A stretch of DNA of 64,000 nt from Bog-532 sp963775825 (GTDB taxonomy: Bacteria; Actinomycetota; Actinomycetes; Streptosporangiales; Streptosporangiaceae), in the NCBI GenBank assembly GCA_963775825.1, contig CAVZKY010000031.1, forward strand, positions 1 through 64,000. The letters are read 5' to 3'. Shown one piece after another: positions 57,523 to 64,000 of the stretch; within the stretch, counting starts at the first letter, position 1; every line of letters starts with the position of its first letter. The notes under the pieces are model-generated. The model was not told the DNA's origin, did no database searches, and saw nothing but the letters and a program-made list of their open reading frames with translations. The position numbers were made by a program, and so were the translations under genes.

Positions 57523-58483
57523 ATGGCAGACAGCAGGGAACAGGGCCTCAGTGGGGCTGACGGCCTGCCGGACCCGCAGCGAGCACCCGGCCCCGCCGGC
57601 CTCCTCGCCCGGCCCGGCCGGCCCCGGTCAGTCGGCCTCTTCGCCCGGCACGGCTGGCCCCGGTCAGTCGGCCTCCTCGCCCGGCCCGGCCGATCCCGGT
57701 CAGCCGGCCGCGCACCGCGAAGTGCTCGAAGGCATCCGGCAGTTGCACCAACGCATGTCGGAGCTGGAACGGGCCTTGGTCGTGGGGGAGCGGGGTGTGG
57801 TCCCCGGGGTCCGCAAGGCGTTCGTACCCGCGTGGCGGCGGAAGACCCACGGCGAGCCCCGCTGGCACGTGGTCCTGGCCATCACCGTCGCGATCTTGCT
57901 GCAGGGGCCGCTGCCCGGCAAGCTGGTGCTGTTCCGGCCGACGTGGCTGCTGCCGATGCTCGAGGGCGTGGTCTTCGTGCTGATCACCGTGCTGAACCCG
58001 CACCGGATCGACCGCGAATCGAAAGTGCTCCGGGTACTGAGCCTGAGCGGGGCTGCCCTCATCAGCCTGGCTAACGCCTGGTCGGCAGCGAATCTGGTGA
58101 ACGGGCTGATTCAGGGCACCGAGGGTAACTCCGCCGGGCCGCTGCTGGGCTCCGGGGCGGTCATCTGGCTCACCAACGTCATCGTCTTCGGCCTGTGGTA
58201 CTGGGAGTTCGACCGCGGCGGGCCGGTAGCCCGGGCCCACGCCACCAAGCTCTACCCGGACTTCATGTTCCCCCAGATGACCAGCCCGGACCTGGCGTCG
58301 GCCGACTGGGAGCCGATGTTCGGCGACTACCTGTACATGTCGTTCACCAACGCCACCGCGTTCAGCCCGACGGACGTCATGCCGTTGTCCCGTTGGGCCA
58401 AGGCCGCGATGGCGGCGCAGGCGGGCATCTCGATCATCACCGTCGCCCTGGTCGTCGCGCGGGCGGTCAACATCCTCAAGTAG
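57523..58483 (+). CDS. four-helix membrane protein of unknown function
   Basis: About 320 residues. The probable start is ATG 57523 (MADSREQGLSGADGLPDP) right after GGAGGG, but the main frame begins at a GTG 57497; an extra base near 57575 would reconcile the two. A Pro/Gly/Ser repeat linker (57600-57707) is followed by a coiled-coil segment (LEGIRQLHQRMSELERAL), then helices WHVVLAITVAILLQG, TWLLPMLEGVVFVLITV, GSGAVIWLTNVIVFGLWYW and a C-terminal AGISIITVALVVARAVN. The segment DYLYMSFTNATAFSPTDVMP before the last helix resembles the pore loop of two-helix ion channels. Function unknown. Confidence 0.65.
57600..57707 (+). repeat. three 36-bp tandem units in a coding linker
   Basis: Three units of 36 bp beginning CCTCCTCGCCCGGC, each coding for a dodecapeptide like ASSPGPAGPGQS. 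They make a flexible N-terminal linker of the membrane protein. Confidence 0.85.
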
Positions 58484-58522
58484 CCAGGGCTTACGTGCTG
58501 GCGTACTTACGTAGTGCCGTGC

Positions 58523-59614
58523 TCACGTGGCCGCAGGGGCGGCGGGCAGCTCGCCCGCCGGGTGTGGTTCGGCGCCGCTCAGCGCCATGGCCCCGGCTGC
58601 TGAGCCGGTGATCCGCCGGGGCCGGGCCGGCGGTGGCAGCCGGGTGGCGGCCTGAGCCACGGATTCGTCCAGCTCGGTCTGCCACAGCCAGCCTTCGGCG
58701 CCCTTGACCGCCGAGCCGAACAGCGCGTCGGAAGCCCTCATGGCCGCCGCGAGCGTAGCGCCGATCCAGGCCAGGGCGCCGAGCAGCCGGGCCGTGGGCG
58801 AGACGCCGGGCAGCAGGACCAGGGTGACGACGACCCCGACGGCCGCGAGCACGGCGAGCAGAATCACCCACCGGAAACGCCAGGCGATCTGCCGGGCCGC
58901 GGCCAGGTAACCGGACAGGTTCAGCATGTCCGTCGCCGCCTTCTCCCCGGTGACCAGCTCCCGCCACAGATATCCCTGGACGTGCACCGCTTTCTGCGCG
59001 CTGGGCCAGTCCGCGGCGGCCGGCTGCTTCGCCACCCAGTCCCGCCAGTCGCGCAGGCCGCTGGTCACCGCGTAAGCGGCGTGATCGGGCAGAAGGGTCT
59101 TCAGCTCGACCAGCCAGTCGTTGAGCGTGTTCACCCGTCCGCTCGCCAGCAGGTCACGGAACGCTGCGGCCGCGCCGTTGCCGTGGGCTCTCGCTGGGAC
59201 GAGCGATGTTTCGGCCAGCGCTCGTCCCAGCCCGTAAGCCTTGCCGAGCCGGAAGTCGGTGACGTAGAGCGCCTCCAGCAGCCGGCAGTGCAGCGTGAAG
59301 ATGGCGCTGAGGGTGGTCTCGCGTTCCCGGTCCGCGGCGTCCAGCCAGGCGAGGGCGGCGGACAGCGCCTCCGTAAGGGCCTGCGGCGGGTCTGTGACCA
59401 GGTGGCCCGCGGTCGCCGCGATCTGCTCGCCCAGCCATCTGGCGTGCGTAGCCGGCGAAAACCCGGAGTACCCCGGCAGGCGCGCCGCGCGGGGCGGATC
59501 CTCCACCGGGCCCCGGTGGACGGGGGAGTGGTAGAGCACCGCCACCTGCCAGCCAAGCGCCACCGCGGCACAAACGCGGTCCTCCCCCGAGGGGTAGCGG
59601 ACGGCATCGGCCAT
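58523..59614 (-). CDS. membrane protein of unknown function
   Basis: About 363 residues from the ATG at 59614, which has GGAG five bases before it; ATG 59626 lacks a site. The N-terminal two-thirds are soluble and helical (ARWLGEQIAATAGHLVTDPP, LYVTDFRLGKAYGLGRALAE, GRVNTLNDWLVELKTLLPDH). Two adjacent transmembrane helices follow near residues 240-285 (FRWVILLAVLAAVGVVVTLV, LLGALAWIGATLAAAM), then a Pro/Ala-rich tail. The family is not recognised. It converges on the preceding membrane-protein gene and is divergent from the LigD-like gene. Confidence 0.75.
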   Translation of the reverse strand: MADAVRYPSGEDRVCAAVALGWQVAVLYHSPVHRGPVEDPPRAARLPGYSGFSPATHARWLGEQIAATAGHLVTDPPQALTEALSAALAWLDAADRERETTLSAIFTLHCRLLEALYVTDFRLGKAYGLGRALAETSLVPARAHGNGAAAAFRDLLASGRVNTLNDWLVELKTLLPDHAAYAVTSGLRDWRDWVAKQPAAADWPSAQKAVHVQGYLWRELVTGEKAATDMLNLSGYLAAARQIAWRFRWVILLAVLAAVGVVVTLVLLPGVSPTARLLGALAWIGATLAAAMRASDALFGSAVKGAEGWLWQTELDESVAQAATRLPPPARPRRITGSAAGAMALSGAEPHPAGELPAAPAAT

Positions 59615-59690
59615 GGCGGTCTCCATCTGCGGCTGGTTCGCGGGAAGTCTAGGGGAGTGTCAGCCGCGTGTCCGGGGTAACGGTCTGATC

Positions 59691-61787
59691 ATGGCGGCGT
59701 CCCGGAAGACCTCCGCCGCGACGCAGACCGCGGCCCCGGACAAGCCCGCGGCCCCGGACAAGCCCGCGGCCGCGACGAAAACCGCGGCGGCGGGCAAGTC
59801 CGCCGCGAAGAAGCCCTCGGGCAGGAGCAAGGCGGCCAGCGGGCCGAAGGCGGCCAGCGGGCAGGAGGCGGCCAGCGGACAGAAGGCGGCCAGCGGGCCG
59901 AAGGCGGCCAGCGGGCCGAAGGCGGCCAGCGGACAGAAGGCGGCCAGCGACCGGGAGGCGGCCAGCGGGCGGAAGCCTGCCGCCGGGACGAAGGCCGGCG
60001 CGGCGAAGACTGCGGCGCCACGGAAGGCGGCCCGAGCACCCGCGGGCCAGGCGGCCGCGGATCGGCTCACGCCGTATGAGCAGAAGCGGGACTTCGCGCA
60101 GACCCCGGAGCCTTCGGGCCGGTCGCGTAGCGCGCGGGCCCGCGGTACGGCGAAGGCGCCCGCCGGCGGACCCGGTCATGCGCCGCGGTTCGTCGTGCAG
60201 CGGCACCGGGCGCGACGGCTGCACTACGACCTCCGGTTCGAGATCGACGGCGTGCTGGTGAGCTGGGCCGTGCCCAAGGGCCCGACCCTCGATCCGGACG
60301 TCCGGCGCGCGGCCATCCACGTCGAGGACCACCCCATCGAGTACCTGGACTTCGAGGGCGTGATCCCGTCCGGGCAGTACGGCGGCGGCGACGTGATCGT
60401 ATGGGACACCGGCACGTGGGAGCCGCACGCCACCGATGACCCGGCGGCCGCGGTCGCGGCCGGTGATTTCCACGCTGACCTGCAGGGGCAGAAGCTGCGC
60501 GGCCGGTTCATCCTGGTCCGGCGGGGCGAGCCGGACCGGTCCGGCAAGGAGCAGTGGCTGCTGCTGCACAAGCACGACGAGTACGCCGTCAAGGGCTGGA
60601 ACCCCGAGGACTATCCCGAATCGGTGCTGAGCGGGCGCACCAACGATGAGGTGAAGGCCAATCCGGACCGGATGTGGCGCTCGGACCTGCCCCCGTCGAA
60701 GGCGTCGGTCCCGGTGCAGGATGGCGGGCACTCCGGGCAGGCCGGGCGGACGGCTGCGCCCAGGGGACGAGCGAGAAGCACCCGGCGCTCCGCACATCCC
60801 GGCGGGAAGGCAACCGAGGAGCCGGACGTCGGCAGCGACGGCCCGTCCACGGACCAGCTTGCCGCCCTGGACGCGCTCGGATCCGGCGGGACCTGGGAGG
60901 TCTACGGGCACCGTCTCCGGCTGACCAACCTGGACAAGGAACTTTTCCCGCCCCGCCCCGGCGAGGAGCCGGTGGCCAAGCGCGAGTTCATCGACTACGC
61001 GGCCCGCATTGCCCCGGTCATCCTGCCGTACCTGCAGGGCCGCCCGCTGAACATGAACCGGTACCCCAACGGGGCGGGCACCCGCGGCTTCTGGCACAAG
61101 CAGCTGCCCTCGCACGCGCCCGAATGGATCCCGCGCTGGGACAGGCCGGGCGTGAGCGCGGGCGAGGCCACCACGTACCTGATGGTCGACGAGCCCGCGG
61201 CGCTGGTGTGGGCGGCGAACTTCGGCGCGCTGGAGTGGCACGCCTGGACCGCTCGCGCGGACGCCCCCGGCTGCCCCACGTATGCACTCATCGATATCGA
61301 TCCCGGCGCGGCCACCTCCTGGGAGGACCTGCTCGTGCTGGCCCGGCTGCACCGGACGGCGCTGGACCATCTCGGCGTCCGTGGCCAGCCCAAGGTCACC
61401 GGACGCCGCGGCATCCAGATCTGGATTCCGATCGCGCCGGGTCCCAGCCCAGCCGAAGTCACCGCCTGGGTCGAGCAGGTCTCGCGGGCCGTCGGCGATG
61501 TCGTACCGGAGCTGGTGAGCTGGAAGTGGGAGCTGCGTGACCGCAGCGGGCATGCCCGGCTGGACTACACGCAGAACTCCGGGCACAAGACGCTGGTGGC
61601 GCCGTACAGTCCGCGCCCCCTGGCCGGGGCCCCGGTGTCCGCGCCCATCGCCTGGGATGAGCTGGACGATCCCGCCCTGCGGCCGGACAGCTTCACGATC
61701 CGGAACATCTTCGGCCGGCTCGCCGAACGGGGCGACCTGTTCCGCCCGGTCCTGGACACCACCCAGGTCCTGCCGCCCATCACCTGA
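59691..61787 (+). CDS. LigD-like PE-POL protein without ligase domain
   Basis: 698 residues from the ATG at 59691. Residues 1-125 form a Lys/Ala-rich, histone-H1-like tail with eight AASGxK-type hexapeptides. Residues 150-340 are the LigD 3'-phosphoesterase domain: FVVQRHRARRLHYDLRFE, AIHVEDHPIEYLDFEG and SGQYGGGDVIVWDTGTW, with the catalytic His pair. After a linker, residues 425-698 are the polymerase/primase domain: LTNLDKELFP, PLNMNRYPNGAG, TYALIDIDPG (the DxD metal site), TGRRGIQIWIPI and LDYTQN with PYSPR. In mycobacteria these domains are fused to an ATP-dependent DNA ligase and work with Ku in end joining; the LIG domain is absent here, as is a Ku gene nearby, so they must come from other loci. 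Confidence 0.9.
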   Translation: MAASRKTSAATQTAAPDKPAAPDKPAAATKTAAAGKSAAKKPSGRSKAASGPKAASGQEAASGQKAASGPKAASGPKAASGQKAASDREAASGRKPAAGTKAGAAKTAAPRKAARAPAGQAAADRLTPYEQKRDFAQTPEPSGRSRSARARGTAKAPAGGPGHAPRFVVQRHRARRLHYDLRFEIDGVLVSWAVPKGPTLDPDVRRAAIHVEDHPIEYLDFEGVIPSGQYGGGDVIVWDTGTWEPHATDDPAAAVAAGDFHADLQGQKLRGRFILVRRGEPDRSGKEQWLLLHKHDEYAVKGWNPEDYPESVLSGRTNDEVKANPDRMWRSDLPPSKASVPVQDGGHSGQAGRTAAPRGRARSTRRSAHPGGKATEEPDVGSDGPSTDQLAALDALGSGGTWEVYGHRLRLTNLDKELFPPRPGEEPVAKREFIDYAARIAPVILPYLQGRPLNMNRYPNGAGTRGFWHKQLPSHAPEWIPRWDRPGVSAGEATTYLMVDEPAALVWAANFGALEWHAWTARADAPGCPTYALIDIDPGAATSWEDLLVLARLHRTALDHLGVRGQPKVTGRRGIQIWIPIAPGPSPAEVTAWVEQVSRAVGDVVPELVSWKWELRDRSGHARLDYTQNSGHKTLVAPYSPRPLAGAPVSAPIAWDELDDPALRPDSFTIRNIFGRLAERGDLFRPVLDTTQVLPPIT
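59832..59975 (+). repeat. eight 18-bp coding repeats in the LigD-like tail
   Basis: Eight units of exactly 18 bp, each beginning GCGGCCAGC, encode AASGPK, AASGQE, AASGQK, AASGPK, AASGPK, AASGQK, AASDRE and AASGRK. They form a mainly basic, disordered DNA-binding-like tail and can vary in number by slippage. Confidence 0.92.
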
Positions 61788-62020
61788 CCGGCCTCGGTCC
61801 CGGCCCGGGCAGGCATCTCCCTCAACCGCTAACTACCGGACCTATACCTCGGCACGGACCACGGTTTTCCAGAACCTGGATCGTTGACCGGGAATCGGGG
61901 CAGGTCAGCGACTAGGGACCCGCTGGCCGGGCACCGGCTCGGCTCGGTATCGCAACGTTGGCTACCGGGCGCCCTGCGACGTGCTCATCGTGCAGACCGA
62001 GCAGACGGCCAGGGAGGAAG

Positions 62021-62845
62021 CTATCGACCTGACTCCAGCGGGGTGGCGGCGGAGTAGGTGACCAGGGTCTGGTCCGGGTAGTCGGCGACCTGGAGGACCA
62101 CGTGGGAGTACTCGATGGGACCGAGCTGGGGGTGGCGGAGCTTTTTTGGGCCGCTGCCCCCGATGGCGGCGACGTCGTGGCGCGGCCACCAGTCCCGGAC
62201 GTGCTCGCTGTCGCGCTGGAGCTCGGCGATCAGCGTGCGGACATCGGGGTCGTCCGGGTACCGGGCGGCGGACAGCCGGAAGCGGCCGAGCATGGCCCGG
62301 GCTTCGGGCTCCCACTCCAGGTAGACCTCCCGGGCCTGGTCGGTGGTGAACATCCAGCGCACCAGGTTGCGCTCGCCCGGGGACCCCGCCGCCCAGTCGG
62401 CGAACAGCTCGCGCGCGGCGGGATTGGCGGCCAGGACGTCCCAGCGGCGGCCCTTGACCAGGGTCGGGAACGGCTCGAGCCGCTGGACCAGGTCGGCCAC
62501 AGCGGGATCGAGCCGCTCCGGCGGGGCCGACGCGCCTGGGGCGGTACCGCTGGCGCCGCCGAGACCGTAGGCCAGGACGTGCAGGTAGCGGCGCTCGGCG
62601 GCGGACATCCGCAGCGCGGAGGCCAGCGCGTCGAGGACCTGCGCCGAAGGCCGCACAGGGCGGCCTTGCTCCAGGAACGTGTAGTAGGTGGCGGACAGGT
62701 TGGCCAGCAGGGCAACTTCCTCGCGGCGCAGGCCGGCCGTGCGCCGGCGGCGCCCCGCAGGCAGACCCACGTTGGCGGGCACGAGGCGCTCGCGCCGGGA
62801 TCTGAGCAGCTGGCCCAGCGCCGCGGGATCTCCGCCGGAAGTCAT
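62021..62845 (-). CDS. XRE-family regulator with MmyB-type ligand domain
   Basis: About 274 residues from the ATG at 62845, with AGGA four bases upstream; ATG 62863 adds six. N-terminal helix-turn-helix: ALGQLLRSRRERL, TAGLRREEVALLANLSATYY and FLEQGRPVRPSAQVLDALAS. The C-terminal MmyB-type domain has WDVLAANPAARELFADWAAG, RNLVRWMFTTDQAREVYLEW, VRTLIAELQRDSEHVRDWW and a YSHVVLQVADYPDQTLVTYS end. The family binds DNA under control of a small ligand, probably a fatty acid. It is divergent from a dienelactone hydrolase gene, its probable target. Confidence 0.87.
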   Translation of the reverse strand: MTSGGDPAALGQLLRSRRERLVPANVGLPAGRRRRTAGLRREEVALLANLSATYYTFLEQGRPVRPSAQVLDALASALRMSAAERRYLHVLAYGLGGASGTAPGASAPPERLDPAVADLVQRLEPFPTLVKGRRWDVLAANPAARELFADWAAGSPGERNLVRWMFTTDQAREVYLEWEPEARAMLGRFRLSAARYPDDPDVRTLIAELQRDSEHVRDWWPRHDVAAIGGSGPKKLRHPQLGPIEYSHVVLQVADYPDQTLVTYSAATPLESGR

Positions 62846-62870
62846 GGTCCTAAGAGTACTCATGCTGTTA

Positions 62871-62899
62871 CCAGTAAAAAGTCGCTGTGGTTACCACTG
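62871..62899. promoter_or_regulatory. two short palindromes in the divergent promoter
   Basis: TTAC-CA-GTAA (62871-62880 region) and GTGGT-T-ACCAC (about 62887-62898) lie between the XRE and dienelactone hydrolase genes. Both share TTACCA. They may be operators for the XRE regulator; the support is weak. Confidence 0.35.
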
Positions 62900-62923
62900 T
62901 CCCGGGAGCTGACCATAGGAACT

Positions 62924-63643
62924 ATGACAACCATCAAGATCCCGGTCAAAGACGGCACCAGCTTGCCCGCGTACCTGGCCCGGCCCGCGACGGACCCGGC
63001 ACCGGTCGGCGTGATCGTGGCGCACGAGCTGTTCGGGGTGAACCCGGACATCCGCGGGATAGCCGATGACCTGGCCGGGGCCGGGTTCCTGACCATCGCG
63101 CCGGAGTTCTACCACCGGGACGCCGCGCCGGGCCACTGGCTGGAACGCGATGACGCCGGGCGGCAGGAGGGCTTCGGCTACCTGCACCGGCTCCGGCGCG
63201 ACCAGGCGCTGGCCGACGTCGCGGCGGGCCTGCAATGGCTGAAATCGGAGCCGGGGATCGACCGGGTCGCGGTGGTCGGGTTCAGCGCCGGGGGCCACCT
63301 GAGCTACCTGGCGGCCTGTCGGCTGCCGGTCAGCCGGACCGCGGTGCTGTACGGCGGCTGGCTGACGAGCACCGACATCCCGATGAGCCAGCCCACGCCC
63401 ACGCTGGACCTGACCCCGGGAATCACCGGCTCGATCCTGTACCTGGCAGGCGAGGATGACGCGCTGATCGACGCCGGGCAGCGGGAGCAGATCCGCACCG
63501 CGCTGACCGCTGCAGGCGTGGACCACGAGCTGGTCAGCTACCCCGGGGTCGGGCACGCGTTCTTCTGGCCGGGCACGCCGCCATTCAGCCGGGAGGCCCG
63601 GGATGACGCCTGGCGCAGGATAGTGGAGTTGCTCGCGTCTTAG
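62924..63643 (+). CDS. dienelactone hydrolase-family protein
   Basis: 239 residues from the ATG at 62924 with AGGA upstream; a much longer open frame exists but covers the antisense of the XRE gene. The fold's residues are HELFGVNPDIRGIADDL near residue 34 (Glu), VVGFSAGGHLSYLA near 113 (nucleophile), LYLAGEDDALIDAGQ near 172 (Asp) and YPGVGHAFFW near 206 (His). The nucleophile is Ser rather than the Cys of true dienelactone hydrolases, which suggests another ester or thioester substrate. Expression is probably controlled by the divergent XRE regulator. Confidence 0.88.
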   Translation: MTTIKIPVKDGTSLPAYLARPATDPAPVGVIVAHELFGVNPDIRGIADDLAGAGFLTIAPEFYHRDAAPGHWLERDDAGRQEGFGYLHRLRRDQALADVAAGLQWLKSEPGIDRVAVVGFSAGGHLSYLAACRLPVSRTAVLYGGWLTSTDIPMSQPTPTLDLTPGITGSILYLAGEDDALIDAGQREQIRTALTAAGVDHELVSYPGVGHAFFWPGTPPFSREARDDAWRRIVELLAS

Positions 63644-63759
63644 GCAAGACGCCGCGGCGCCCCGTCACGCGATCCCTGATCGCGTACGCCATTAAGCCGC
63701 TGCCCTCACCAGATTCCCGGTCAACGGTCCAGCAGGGAGAATACGGCCCGGAGCCGCGT

Positions 63760-63790
63760 GTGGCCCCCGCCCGGGCTGGGCGGGGGCCAC
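63760..63790. terminator. strong hairpin terminator between convergent genes
   Basis: Arms GTGGCCCCCGCCC (63760-63772) and GGGCGGGGGCCAC (63778-63790) are perfect over 13 bp with the loop GGGCT. It follows the dienelactone hydrolase gene and precedes the 3' end of the minus-strand gene at the window edge. Confidence 0.75.
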
Positions 63791-63813
63791 GCAACGGCTG
63801 ACGGCTGGTGGCT

Positions 63814-64000
63814 CTAGTGCAGCCACTTGCGGTAGTTGCGGCGGGAGGCGTGCTTCCAGTCCTGCCACGCGTGCCGCTCGGAATCCCGGGCCGCGCAGGT
63901 GTTGTGCTCGTGCAGCAGCCCGAAGGTGAACGCGTTCTCGCCTTCCAGGTGGGCCCGGACGCCGATTTCCCGGATCGTGTTCCGTGCGATGACCGCGTCC
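63814..64000 (-). CDS. 3' end of an unidentified gene
   Basis: The last 61 codons of a minus-strand gene that runs off the window; stop TAG at 63816-63814. The product ends with AFTFGLLHEHNTCAARDSER and then HAWQDWKHASRRNYRKWLH. It is basic and aromatic-rich at the end. I do not recognise the family. The codon use and the hairpin just beyond the stop support a real gene. Confidence 0.65.
   Translation of the reverse strand, partial: DAVIARNTIREIGVRAHLEGENAFTFGLLHEHNTCAARDSERHAWQDWKHASRRNYRKWLH

Noticed and set aside
59649..61586. 645-codon ORF opposite the LigD-like gene
   Set aside because: Antisense shadow: the sense frame has the full PE and POL domains, and the antisense product is Arg/Gly/Pro-rich without motifs.
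62102..62923. N-terminal extension of the dienelactone hydrolase frame
   Set aside because: The frame is open upstream only because it runs antisense to the XRE gene. ATG 62924 has a ribosome binding site and gives the normal family length.

Overview
The window is very GC-rich and comes from an actinomycete. Lineage markers are a WhiB protein (8026-8376), a DprE1-type oxidase (22487-23848), CofD of coenzyme F420 synthesis (31426-32408), the mycofactocin enzyme MftD (41504-42739) and many Streptomyces-like regulators. No rRNA, tRNA, CRISPR array, phage or plasmid backbone is visible. Order and family cannot be fixed from these genes. The only complete mobile element is one IS3-family copy (17416-19212).

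Layout. 0-9.5 kb: an Asp-nucleophile alpha/beta hydrolase with a divergent TetR regulator and a palindrome between them; a secreted beta-helix protein; an SMP-30 lactonase; a two-gene operon with a perfect 11-bp dyad encoding a helical protein and a CarH-like B12-binding regulator; an FMN-type oxidoreductase; WhiB; a lipoprotein. 10.1-21.5 kb: a cell-surface locus with a giant lectin/Ig-like/DUF11-repeat/WxL-like protein interrupted by the IS, then a DUF11 membrane protein and a DUF916-type (WxL-binding) membrane protein. 21.7-25.9 kb: cobalamin-binding protein, DprE1-like oxidase, metallo-beta-lactamase-fold hydrolase and PaaX-type regulator. 26-31.2 kb: an aerobic benzoyl-CoA (box) cluster, boxC-boxB-benzoate CoA ligase-GNAT.

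31.2-39.7 kb: a P450 relic, cofD, an HTH-less MmyB-type protein, a DUF885 peptidase-like protein, a STAS protein, a double-module Lrp regulator divergent from an MFS transporter, an SRPBCC protein, OsmC and a small membrane protein. 39.9-46.8 kb: aldehyde dehydrogenase, MftD with its own palindrome, catalase, haloacid dehalogenase, GH16 glucanase. 46.8-53.3 kb: a coupled cellulose-synthase-like GT2 and a very long Pro/Ala-rich GT39-type membrane protein, then a divergent nucleotide-sugar epimerase. 53.5-57.4 kb: a coupled minus-strand operon (dehydrogenase, GntR, truncated extradiol dioxygenase, copper amine oxidase). 57.5-64 kb: two membrane proteins, a LigD-like PE-POL protein without ligase domain, an XRE regulator divergent from a dienelactone hydrolase, and the 3' end of one more gene.

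A caution covers the whole window. At least a dozen genes continue in another reading frame after a one-base gain or loss, with the protein family conserved on both sides and no in-frame stops. The density is greatest between 31.6 and 38.7 kb. Residual assembly indels explain this better than mass pseudogenisation, so genes marked pseudogene for this reason may be intact in the organism. The disruption of the giant surface gene by the IS is real in either case.
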